Assembly (NCBI GenBank): GCA_030653035.1
Contig: JAUSAB010000016.1
Coordinates: 1-34,500 of the forward strand
DNA from: Desulfocapsaceae bacterium
Lineage (GTDB): Bacteria > Desulfobacterota > Desulfobulbia > Desulfobulbales > Desulfocapsaceae
Direction of reading: 5' to 3'
Length of the DNA stretch: 34,500 nucleotides
Made by a program: the position numbers and the translations under genes. The notes under the pieces are model-generated. The model had not been told where the DNA came from. It was given only the letters and a program-made list of their open reading frames with translations, and ran no database searches. Positions 24,232 through 32,531 of the stretch are shown in pieces (within the stretch, counting starts at the first letter, position 1; each line of letters starts with the position of its first letter).

Positions 24232-25127
24232 TTTTCGAACAGGTATTCAACATGATCAATGTCGGCCTCGTCATCCTTGACGAGGACCTGTTCGTATGCC
24301 ACTGGAACCGCTGGATGGAGCTACACAGCGGCATCCAGGCCGAAAACATCATAGGTTCACCAATTTTTAAATTTTTCCCCAATTTGGATAACCCGAAATT
24401 CCTCCGTAACTGCAAATCGGTATTCAAGTTCGGCAACTTTTCTTTTTTCTCCCAGAAACTGCATCACTATCTATTCCCCTTCAAACCAGACAGCACCTTC
24501 GGTTCCGAGTTCAATCACATGCAGCAAAGCTGCACCATGGGACCATTGCGGGATGAGAGCAACGTCATCAGCAATATTTATCTTGCCGTGCAAGATGTTA
24601 CCGAGATTGCCGCCTACGAAAGGAAGCTTGTCGAGAAGAACATGCAGGACGGCTTGACCGGGGTCTACAATCGGCGATTCCTGGACACCAAAATCCAGGA
24701 GGAATTCAGCCGCCACAAAAGCTATCACCGCCCGTTCAGTCTGATCATGTGCGATATAGATCTTTTCAAAAATGTCAACGATACGTATGGCCATCAATGC
24801 GGCGATGTCGTCATAAAACAAATCGCCACCAAGATCGAGTCAATGCTTCGGAAGACCGATTTTTTGGCACGTTACGGCGGTGAAGAATTTTGCTGTCTAC
24901 TGCCGGAGGCCAACCTTGAAGCGGCCTGTAATCTTGCTGAACGGCTACGCCAGGCTATTGAGGAGGAGGAAGTAAACTTTGACGGCCAGACCCTTAAGAT
25001 TACGGTCAGTTTCGGGGTCGCCTATATGCATGATGGAGTCGAGAATGCGGAGACCTTGTTACAGATGGCCGACGAGGCGCTTTATGTGGCAAAGAAATCA
25101 GGTCGTAACCGGGTTGCCGCTGCTTAG
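24228..25127 (+). CDS. PAS-GGDEF diguanylate cyclase
   Basis: A 299-residue cytoplasmic protein. Residues about 1-125 form a PAS sensor (VFNMINVGLVILDEDLFVCHW, FPNLDNPKFLRNC, ending IYLAVQDVTEIAAYERKLVE). Residues about 135-299 form a GGDEF domain with DGLTGVYNRRFLD, DIDLFKNVNDTYGHQCGD and the catalytic RYGGEEF, with an I-site RKTD five residues before it. It should synthesise cyclic di-GMP in response to a PAS-bound signal. The start overlaps the cheC stop (ATGA at 24228-24231). Confidence 0.95.
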   Translation: MIFEQVFNMINVGLVILDEDLFVCHWNRWMELHSGIQAENIIGSPIFKFFPNLDNPKFLRNCKSVFKFGNFSFFSQKLHHYLFPFKPDSTFGSEFNHMQQSCTMGPLRDESNVISNIYLAVQDVTEIAAYERKLVEKNMQDGLTGVYNRRFLDTKIQEEFSRHKSYHRPFSLIMCDIDLFKNVNDTYGHQCGDVVIKQIATKIESMLRKTDFLARYGGEEFCCLLPEANLEAACNLAERLRQAIEEEEVNFDGQTLKITVSFGVAYMHDGVENAETLLQMADEALYVAKKSGRNRVAAA

Positions 25128-25235
25128 GAGCCTGTCAGATTTAGTCTTTCAACTACAAGACAGTTGCTCATGTCCGACCTGCTCGGCCTGGCCATAGATG
25201 TCATTCTTTGTCTCTACGAGAAAAGGCGACATTAT

Positions 25236-25310
25236 GGATTTTTTCAGTTTTCGCTCTACGTTGCCGTCATCCTCAGGCATACCCATAGAGATATTTCCGG
25301 ATTGCTTCAG
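25236..25310 (+). repeat. Degenerate third copy of the 27024/27852 repeat
   Basis: The string TTTTTTCAGTTTTCGCTCTA, then CGTTGCCGTCATCCTCAGGC and ATACCCATAGAGATATTTCC, parallels the 76-bp repeats at 27024-27099 and 27852-27927 with scattered changes, and continues with GGATTGCTTCA as the 27852 copy does with GGATTGTTTCA. Confidence 0.7.
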
Positions 25311-25319
25311 CGCGTTTCC

Positions 25320-25430
25320 ATCAGAGGGATCGAGAGGCCGCCAGATGTCCCCAGCAATTTCAACAAACGGATGGTCAAAACTCCCAAACTCTATTTTATT
25401 GATACCGGCATGGCTGGTGTATGGTGGCAC
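25320..25430 (+). pseudogene. Relic of a DUF4143-type AAA+ ATPase
   Basis: One frame reads ERPPDVPSNFNKRMVKTPKL followed by YFIDTGMAG. The string F(G/N)KRxVKxPKLYFxDTGxA is the hallmark of the DUF4143 region in a widespread family of bacterial AAA+ ATPases of about 400 residues. Neither the Walker motifs upstream nor the C-terminal part is present, so this is a fragment. It lies in an AT-richer patch with repeats. Confidence 0.6.
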
Positions 25431-25813
25431 AAAAAGACATACCAATGGGAATATCGCTATCGTCCCGTGGAGTGAACTGGCGACTTTAGCAACTCTGTAA
25501 TTCTCAGAGAGAAGAGACCTGGACTGGAAATATCATCAACGTCCACTTTGCTTTCGTCCCATTTCCTCCTTGCCTTTCCATACTCTGCCACATAGAATTA
25601 CTAACTATTGAAACCAACGAAAAAATTGGGAGGCTCTTTCCCTCCGACTGAGGTGACTCAGGCGACAAAAAGAGACAAGATACTTCTGGCGCGAAGAAAG
25701 ATCAGACAAAGATATTGGGGAATATTTCAAAACTTTAAATATCAACAACGTCCCATTTTTATACTTTTTATACCCTTTTTATATGCGTTCGGCTTCCAAT
25801 TCTGAGGAAAAAA
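25431..25813. other. Intergenic stretch before the RelA-like gene
   Basis: There is no supported gene. A hairpin is visible at about 25628-25646 (GGGAGG-CTCTT-TCCCTCC). The last 60 bases are very AT-rich with TTTTTATAC direct repeats and likely hold the promoter of the RelA-like gene. Confidence 0.45.
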
Positions 25814-26881
25814 TTGAATAAATCTATTAATGTAAATTTCCCAGGTGGCTCTAAATCCCGTGTGAACCTCGCTGGGAATAACATCCGTTCACAAGTCATA
25901 ACACCGGATGATTTACTTGTAGTCGAAGAATGGCGTGCTGCTCATCGTGCAGTTTTGAATACATTTCAAGCAATTCTGCGCACTAGAACTCGCGGAAAAG
26001 ATATTGTCGTTGCACAAAGACACAAGAGGAGATCTACAATTTTTGATAAATTGGATCGGTTTCCAGCAATGCAACTGGCACGAATGGATGATGTAGCCGG
26101 TTGTCGCCTAATCTTTTCAGATATACAGGAGCTATACGATTTTCGTAAAAACCTTCATAAAGCTCGATTTCATCACGACCGACGCAACGATATTGACAAA
26201 TATGATTATATAAAGAATCCAAAGGCCACAGGATATCGTGGTATTCATGACGTATATGTATATGACGTTAATTCCGTCAACGGGCGTCATCTAAAAGGGC
26301 TAATGGTTGAGATCCAGTATCGGACAAAAATTCAACACGCATGGGCTACTGCAGTAGAAGTCATTGGATTTATCACAGAAAGCCAGCCTAAATTCCAAGA
26401 AGGGGACACACGCTATCAAACAGCTATGGCGCTTGCGAGTGAAATACTTGCTAGGGCGTTTGAAGGAAGGAGTGGGCCATTTTCACAGAGAGACAAGAGT
26501 GAAGTCGTAAAAGATTTCCTCAAACTGGACCAAGAGTTAAGGCTTTTAAAAACGCTACAAGGCCTTAATTCCGCCGATACCATTGTAAGCACAAACCGAA
26601 ACTCCATTCTCATATTCTCTCCGACTGGAGAGTTAGAAATAAAAACATACCGTGATGCTCCAGAGGCTCTTCGTGCCTTGTTCCAGCTAGAAAAAGAATA
26701 TCCAGAAAAGGACATCGTTCTAGTTAAAGCAGATACGTCAGAAGAGGTACGATTTGCTTTTAAAAACTATTTTTCTGATGCCCAAGACTTTATCCGCTTG
26801 GTTGAAGAAGGATGCCAAGTCCTTTCGGGTGTTAGCATGATTGAGCAAAAAACTGTATTGAAAACTCTGAATATAAAATAA
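25814..26881 (+). CDS. RelA/SpoT-domain nucleotidyltransferase with extra C-terminal domain
   Basis: A 355-residue protein starting at TTG 25814 (GAGGAAAAAA just upstream). Residues about 60-190 hold the (p)ppGpp-synthetase core: AQRHKRRSTIFDKL (substrate-binding basic motif), ARMDDVAGCRLIF (Asp92/93), NPKATGYRGIHDVY (Tyr141 of the G-loop) and VEIQYRT (Glu166, Gln168, Arg170). All key residues are present, so catalysis looks intact. There is no HD hydrolase domain. The C-terminal 150 residues (from about 205) are not a TGS/ACT region and are unrecognised. Length and plan recall stand-alone alarmone synthetases and toxSAS proteins with a fused antitoxin-like domain such as CapRel. Codon use is AT-rich relative to neighbours and relic genes flank it, suggesting acquisition by transfer. 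Confidence 0.85.
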   Translation: MNKSINVNFPGGSKSRVNLAGNNIRSQVITPDDLLVVEEWRAAHRAVLNTFQAILRTRTRGKDIVVAQRHKRRSTIFDKLDRFPAMQLARMDDVAGCRLIFSDIQELYDFRKNLHKARFHHDRRNDIDKYDYIKNPKATGYRGIHDVYVYDVNSVNGRHLKGLMVEIQYRTKIQHAWATAVEVIGFITESQPKFQEGDTRYQTAMALASEILARAFEGRSGPFSQRDKSEVVKDFLKLDQELRLLKTLQGLNSADTIVSTNRNSILIFSPTGELEIKTYRDAPEALRALFQLEKEYPEKDIVLVKADTSEEVRFAFKNYFSDAQDFIRLVEEGCQVLSGVSMIEQKTVLKTLNIK

Positions 26882-26917
26882 CTTTTGATTTGCCAAAGAG
26901 GGATAGGAAGTGGGTTT

Positions 26918-26990
26918 TAATCCCCCTCCCTCCCACACCACCCGACATGCAGGTCCGCACCGGATGGTTACCAAGAGCGTCGGACCGTAG
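26918..26990 (-). ncRNA. Possible group II intron 3'-end (domain V-like) relic
   Basis: On the minus strand, AACCATCCGGTGCGGACC followed by TGCATGTCGGGTGGTGTGGG and AGGGAGGGG resembles the 3' end of bacterial group II introns, where a short domain V hairpin is followed by a G-rich tail. No intron reverse transcriptase is in the window, so it would be a truncated remnant. The match is from memory and needs a covariance-model check. Confidence 0.4.
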
Positions 26991-27023
26991 CCGGGGGATA
27001 AAGGGGGATAAAGGATAAAGAAA

Positions 27024-27099
27024 GGATAAAGGGGGACGTTGTTGATATTTTCAGTTTTCACTCTCCGTTGCCATCATACTAAGACATGCCCATATAGAT
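27024..27099 (+). repeat. 76-bp direct repeat, left copy, flanking the toxin-antitoxin pair
   Basis: It starts GGATAAAGGGGGACGTTGTT and ends AGACATGCCCATATAGAT. It is identical to 27852-27927 except for one base (27094 T versus 27922 C), 828 bp apart. It is preceded by short GGATAAAG tandem units at about 26995-27030. Confidence 0.92.
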
Positions 27100-27134
27100 T
27101 AAGGGGACAGAACTATTTTCCTTGCAAATTAGTC

Positions 27135-27163
27135 TTGACATGTAACCATAAATTGATTACATA
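27135..27163 (+). promoter_or_regulatory. Sigma-70 promoter with operator palindrome for the toxin-antitoxin operon
   Basis: The -35 element TTGACA (27135-27140) and -10 TACATA (27158-27163) are spaced by 17 bp. The palindrome TGTAA (27141-27145)-N11-TTACA (27157-27161) lies between and over the -10, an ideal site for autorepression by the antitoxin. The predicted transcription start coincides with the toxin ATG at 27170, so the mRNA may be leaderless. Confidence 0.75.
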
Positions 27164-27169
27164 AAAGAT

Positions 27170-27436
27170 ATGAAATTTACGGTGACGGTCAAGCGTAGGG
27201 TGCTGAAAGGCATCAAGAAAATGCCGGCAAGAGAGCAGGAGCGACTCGCCTTCCTTATCAGGGCCCTGGCTGAAGACGGCCCAGTGCAACCTTCATGGCC
27301 AAATTACAACAAACTCTCCATCACCGAATATCACTGCCACCTGAGCCGAAAGTGGGTTGCCTGTTGGCGTCATGACGAAGGAACAATAGAAATTGAGGTG
27401 TATTATGCAGGTAGTCGTGAAAACTCCCCGTATTAA
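27170..27436 (+). CDS. HigB/RelE-like toxin
   Basis: An 88-residue basic protein of the RelE/ParE-superfamily mRNA-interferase type. Its plan (KFTVTVKRRVLKGIKKMPA, then GPVQPSWPNYNKL, YHCHLSRKWVACWRHDEG, and IEIEVYYAGSRENSPY at the C-terminus) matches the COG3549-like toxins that end in Y(A/V)GTHExAPY. A toxin of this type cleaves ribosome-bound mRNA. Toxin-first order and a 32-base overlap with an XRE antitoxin fit HigBA-type modules. No Shine-Dalgarno precedes the ATG; see the promoter entry. The gene lies between 76-bp direct repeats. Confidence 0.88.
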   Translation: MKFTVTVKRRVLKGIKKMPAREQERLAFLIRALAEDGPVQPSWPNYNKLSITEYHCHLSRKWVACWRHDEGTIEIEVYYAGSRENSPY

Positions 27437-27776
27437 CCTGAAAATGAAAGGGGATATCCCTGCTGGGATAATCAAGGCCCTTAAAAACGAGTATGGAGAT
27501 CTGCAAATCATCCACGACAAGGATGATGAGGTCGTCAACATTGTTGATACCGACTGGTATAAATCAATGCAGCCGTTACTGACGCCCGGCAAAGCACTCA
27601 GGGTTTACCGGGAAAACGCCGGATTGACCCAGGAGGCGCTTGGAGCCAAGGTTGGTGGGGTTCCCCGACAGCACATTTCGGGAATGGAGACCGGCAGACG
27701 AACTATTGGAAAGGAAATGGCCAAAAGGCTCGCAATTGCACTCAATACATCACCGCTGAAATTCATCCCAATATAA
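27405..27776 (+). CDS. HigA-like XRE-family antitoxin
   Basis: Taken from ATG 27405, preceded by GAGGTG; product 124 residues. The N-terminal half (MQVVVKTPRINLKMKGDIPA ... VVNIVDTDWYKSM) is the toxin-binding part seen in this antitoxin family. The C-terminal half (about 60-120: TPGKALRVYRENAGLTQEAL, GGVPRQHISGMETGRR, KEMAKRLAIAL) is a Cro/C1-type helix-turn-helix. It should neutralise the toxin and repress the operon through the TGTAA-N11-TTACA site. Overlap with the toxin gene is 32 bases in another frame. Confidence 0.9.
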   Translation: MQVVVKTPRINLKMKGDIPAGIIKALKNEYGDLQIIHDKDDEVVNIVDTDWYKSMQPLLTPGKALRVYRENAGLTQEALGAKVGGVPRQHISGMETGRRTIGKEMAKRLAIALNTSPLKFIPI

Positions 27777-27851
27777 GTCAATTCGGTTAGAATGCGATGC
27801 TCCGCGATTGGTTGAAAGAAAAACACCCGGCATGAAACAATTCTGCCGGAC

Positions 27852-27927
27852 GGATAAAGGGGGACGTTGTTGATATTTTCAGTTTTCACTCTCCGTTGCC
27901 ATCATACTAAGACATGCCCACATAGAT
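27852..27927 (+). repeat. 76-bp direct repeat, right copy
   Basis: It matches 27024-27099 with one base difference. It lies 75 bases after the antitoxin stop. Together the two copies bracket an 828-bp unit that carries the whole toxin-antitoxin module and its promoter. Confidence 0.92.
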
Positions 27928-28006
27928 ATTTTCGGATTGTTTCAATAAAAAAGATGGTGCCCCGCCGGACGCAACTGCAAGAAAATGCGGACAAATTTAT
28001 TTTGAA

Positions 28007-29050
28007 ATGAAGAAAAAAGGTCTGTACTCGGCAATCATCTCCGCCATTCTGTTCGGCTTGTCTCCGGTCGCCTGCAAAGCTATCGTCGGACAGATGCCGT
28101 CGTCACTTCTCGCCGGGCTTCTCTACCTGGGATCGGGCCTGGGCCTGACCGGGGTTGTCCTCCGTCAAAAACTTCCTGTTTACGACATTCTCAAGTCTCT
28201 TTCCAGGCGGCAGCAAGTCAATCTTACCGGCGCGATCCTGTCCGGCGGGGTGGCAGCTCCTCTCTTTCTGGCATACAGCATCCGCTCTGGGACGGCGACC
28301 GAGGTATCGTTGCTGCTCAATTTCGAAACCGTTGCCACCACTCTGCTGGCATGGATGATCTTTCATGAGCACATCGGTTACCGTGTCTGGATCGGAAAGT
28401 TTTTCATCATCGGCGCCTCCATCCTCGTCCTTTTCACCGGCAGCGAAGGGGTACGCCTGTCGATATCAGGACTCTCCGTGCTTGCGGCCTGCTTTCTATG
28501 GGGAATTGACAACAATCTCACCCGTGAACTGGAGACCATTCCCGCCTCGCTTCTGGCCTGTGTGAAGGGGTGGACAGCCGGGACATTCAACGTCATTCTT
28601 TTCATCGTCCTGTTCAGGAGTCCGGTCACAACCTTTCAGGTCTCGGGAACCCTCGTTATCGGAGCACTCAGCTACGGAGTGAGCCTGGTCCTGTTCATTC
28701 ATGCCCTGAGGGAAATAGGAGCGGCCAGAACGAGTACCTGGTTCGCATCGGGACCGTTCGTTGGGACCATCCTCTCCGTCATCGTTCTTGGTGAACGCCC
28801 GCCTGGTGCGTACTGGATAGCGGCGCCGCTCATGTTTTTGGGGATGTTCCTCCTCTACTGGGAAGTGCATCAACACTACCACCAACATGAACGGCTCGCC
28901 CATTCTCATCTCCATGAACATGACGAGCACCATCCTCATGAGCATGACGAAGAAGGAGAGAGCAGAAAGCATGACCATGCTCATATTCATAAGCCGACAG
29001 ACCATACACACGTGCATTGGCCGGACATTCACCATCGGCATATTCACTGA
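28007..29050 (+). CDS. DMT/EamA-type transporter with histidine-rich C-terminal tail
   Basis: A 347-residue inner-membrane protein with about ten hydrophobic helices in two EamA repeats. The first repeat is about 5-145 (GLYSAIISAILFGLSPVACK, VSLLLNFETVATTLLAWMIF, GKFFIIGASILVLFTG); the second is about 152-285 (LSVLAACFLWGIDNNLTREL, IAAPLMFLGMFLLYWEV). The last 61 residues (from VHQHYHQHE) contain 23 histidines in HxH, HEHDEHH and HDHAHIH clusters, a typical metal-binding tail. The combination suggests export or buffering of Ni, Co, Zn or a metal complex; the substrate is not deducible. The ribosome-binding site is weak. It lies between the toxin-antitoxin patch and nifA and ends 265 bases before nifA. 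Confidence 0.88.
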   Translation: MKKKGLYSAIISAILFGLSPVACKAIVGQMPSSLLAGLLYLGSGLGLTGVVLRQKLPVYDILKSLSRRQQVNLTGAILSGGVAAPLFLAYSIRSGTATEVSLLLNFETVATTLLAWMIFHEHIGYRVWIGKFFIIGASILVLFTGSEGVRLSISGLSVLAACFLWGIDNNLTRELETIPASLLACVKGWTAGTFNVILFIVLFRSPVTTFQVSGTLVIGALSYGVSLVLFIHALREIGAARTSTWFASGPFVGTILSVIVLGERPPGAYWIAAPLMFLGMFLLYWEVHQHYHQHERLAHSHLHEHDEHHPHEHDEEGESRKHDHAHIHKPTDHTHVHWPDIHHRHIH

Positions 29051-29179
29051 TAGAAAATACAACATGGAACTCATTACCATCAAACTCATACGAGAAAACA
29101 GAGATTAGATCTTCACCTTTGCCCCATCCCCCCTGATAAATTTCAAAAATGCGCTTATTCCTAATAATTATTGCAAATT

Positions 29180-29195
29180 TGTAAAACATTAAACA
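29180..29195 (+). promoter_or_regulatory. Candidate NifA-type activator site upstream of nifA
   Basis: TGT (29180-29182)-N10-ACA (29193-29195), 43 bp upstream of the -24 GG at 29240. This is closer than the usual 80-150 bp and the context is AT-rich, so it may be fortuitous. If real it implies autoactivation. Confidence 0.4.
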
Positions 29196-29237
29196 AGAAG
29201 GATATCCATAACATACTGAAAGCAAAGCGATTGCCCT

Positions 29238-29254
29238 TTGGCATGTTTTTTGCT
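29238..29254 (+). promoter_or_regulatory. Sigma-54 promoter of nifA
   Basis: TTGGCATGTTTTTTGCT contains GG (29240-29241), ten bases, then GC (29252-29253), the exact -24/-12 architecture with the near-consensus TTGGCAYG-N4-TTGCT. Transcription would start near 29265, about 50 bases before the nifA ATG at 29315. Confidence 0.8.
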
Positions 29255-29314
29255 CTATACTTTCCAGGCGCCAACACAACACACCCACCCACTCGGCGCA
29301 ACTTGGGAGAAATT

Positions 29315-30937
<1,623 letters not shown>

Positions 30938-30990
30938 ATGCCGTTATTAAGCAGGCAAGGTCTTTTTCTTGCATGCTTAATTTACGGCAT
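30938..30990 (+). terminator. Long hairpin immediately after nifA
   Basis: ATGCCGT (30938-30944) pairs with ACGGCAT (30984-30990), and an inner stem pairs about 30946-30959 with about 30968-30980 (TTGCATGCTTAA side), with a T-rich loop. It begins at the base after the nifA stop and would terminate or protect the nifA message. Confidence 0.6.
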
Positions 30991-31002
30991 CTTATGCCGC
31001 AC

Positions 31003-31036
31003 TCAAGAAACAGCAGTTTGTTTCGCTGTTTCTTGA
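31003..31036 (+). terminator. Second hairpin after nifA
   Basis: TCAAGAAACAGC (31003-31014) pairs exactly with GCTGTTTCTTGA (31025-31036), with a 10-base loop, extended by GCCGC (30996-31000) and GCGGC (31038-31042). No T-run follows. It is likely part of the nifA 3' structure or a repeat. The motif GCGTCCGGCAAAGAA recurs near 31041 and 31159. The remaining gap to 31209 includes a weak family-A repeat piece near 31073-31090. Confidence 0.5.
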
Positions 31037-31209
31037 AGCGGCGTCCGGCAAAGAAGACGGCCTCGCAGAAAGTCCCCAAATGGACTTTTTATCAAATTTC
31101 TCCCCTGTAATTTCAACAGGTTACTGGCGCGCTTTTGGGCTTTTTCAACTTCTTGCAGCGTCCGGCAAAGAACAAACACAGTGCCACGATAAAAAACAGG
31201 ATCAACACC

Positions 31210-32520
31210 ATGAATCTCCTGAACAATAAATCAATCTTTACGTCCATGCTTCAGGATGGCCCCTTTGCGGTTGGTGATCTGCCGCCCTTTGCCCATCCTT
31301 TTTCCAAAGAGGCCAAGAACTGGGTGCTCACACTACGAGACAACCAGTTGATGAAAACCAAATATCGCGCTGTTCGCAGTCAGATTTTCAACTTTCTAGG
31401 AATCAACAGTTTTGACGAGATCCTGGTCCTGATCCACGACCGGAAACACCGCGAGAAAACAGCGGAACGCTCTCGCCGCCTTCTGGGAAACATGTTCGGT
31501 CTCGACAGCGCCACCCATGACATCAGCCGGTACCTGCACGACTATGCCCGTATCGCTGACGATGTGGTCAACTCCCTGCGGGAAAAGGTCCTGGCCCCCT
31601 ATCGCTCTCATATCGAGACTACCAATGAGATCGAAACTACCCACGACCCGGTGAATCTGCTACTCATCATCTTTGACGAGCGCTTTCACCGCAAGGCCCG
31701 CTTTGAGGCCAAGCGCAAGCTGGTGCTCATGAATCTGGCCGGCTCCATTGACCAGCGGGAACGGGAGACCGATATCGAGACCAAGTTTTCGGACTTCCTT
31801 CGTTTTCTCAATTCCCATGTCTGGAGCCCCAGCCTCAAGATCGGCGATCTGGAAATCAAGTATCTGCACAGCCACCACCATCCTGACGATTTCAGCTGCC
31901 GGGAAGTGACGGTGCTCTCTGAAGAACAGGCTCGACTGCTGGCACCCGCAGCCGGTGAAAAACTGACCCTGATCAAGCGCCGCCGTTTTCGCAGCCAAGA
32001 CCGGGAGGTTCCGATTTACGTCACGATCAGAAAAAAACCACCGGCTGCCAAAGTTCTGAAACTGTTGCGTAAAAATGAAAAAAATCCTGCCGTGGCCGTT
32101 GATGATGAGTTGGGATTGATGGCGGTGCTCAACTCGGTGGGTGATGTCAAGTGCTTCATCCGTCACCTGACCAACAGCGCCGTGCAGGCAGGCTCGCTCA
32201 TGACCCTGGAGGATATCTCCGACACCCTGACCGGCGGCCGGTACGGGGGCACATCCACGGGCAGCTCCGGCAGCACCCCGATGCTGAAATTTTTTGCCAG
32301 AATGGGCGGGATACGGGTGGAATTTATTATCCACACCAACCGCTCCTATCTTAACTATATCTACCAGCGGGATGTGGCCCATGACGAATATGAGGTCAAG
32401 CGGATCTTCGACACCGGAGTGGCGGACTTTCTCTTTCCCATCGATATCTATCACCTGAAGATGGACGAGATCCGCACCTCCCAGATCAACACGTTTCGGA
32501 AACGGATCGAAGGAAGCTAA
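31210..32520 (+). CDS. Unrecognised 436-residue protein in the nifV unit, possible nucleotidyltransferase fold
   Basis: Start chosen at ATG 31210 (CAGGA upstream); the frame extends back to a TTG at 31135 without support. The protein is soluble. Residues 1-200 are mostly helical, with many charged residues. Residues about 273-400 show a pattern like a RelA/SpoT synthetase or related nucleotidyltransferase: TIRKKPPAAKVLKLLRK (basic/lysine motif), AVAVDDELGLMAVL (acidic pair at 298-299), a glycine/serine-rich loop GGRYGGTSTGSSGSTP, IRVEFIIHTN (Glu371) and VAHDEYEVKRIF (His391, Tyr394). No named family is recognised with certainty. It ends 11 bases before nifV, so the two are surely co-transcribed, which suggests a nitrogen-fixation or regulatory link. 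The fold proposal is inference. Confidence 0.75.
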   Translation: MNLLNNKSIFTSMLQDGPFAVGDLPPFAHPFSKEAKNWVLTLRDNQLMKTKYRAVRSQIFNFLGINSFDEILVLIHDRKHREKTAERSRRLLGNMFGLDSATHDISRYLHDYARIADDVVNSLREKVLAPYRSHIETTNEIETTHDPVNLLLIIFDERFHRKARFEAKRKLVLMNLAGSIDQRERETDIETKFSDFLRFLNSHVWSPSLKIGDLEIKYLHSHHHPDDFSCREVTVLSEEQARLLAPAAGEKLTLIKRRRFRSQDREVPIYVTIRKKPPAAKVLKLLRKNEKNPAVAVDDELGLMAVLNSVGDVKCFIRHLTNSAVQAGSLMTLEDISDTLTGGRYGGTSTGSSGSTPMLKFFARMGGIRVEFIIHTNRSYLNYIYQRDVAHDEYEVKRIFDTGVADFLFPIDIYHLKMDEIRTSQINTFRKRIEGS

Positions 32521-32531
32521 CGAGGTTTGCC

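Noticed and set aside
25608-25805. 65-codon frame just upstream of the RelA-like gene, considered as an antitoxin
   Set aside because: TTG start without a ribosome-binding site, AT-rich composition and no recognisable features.
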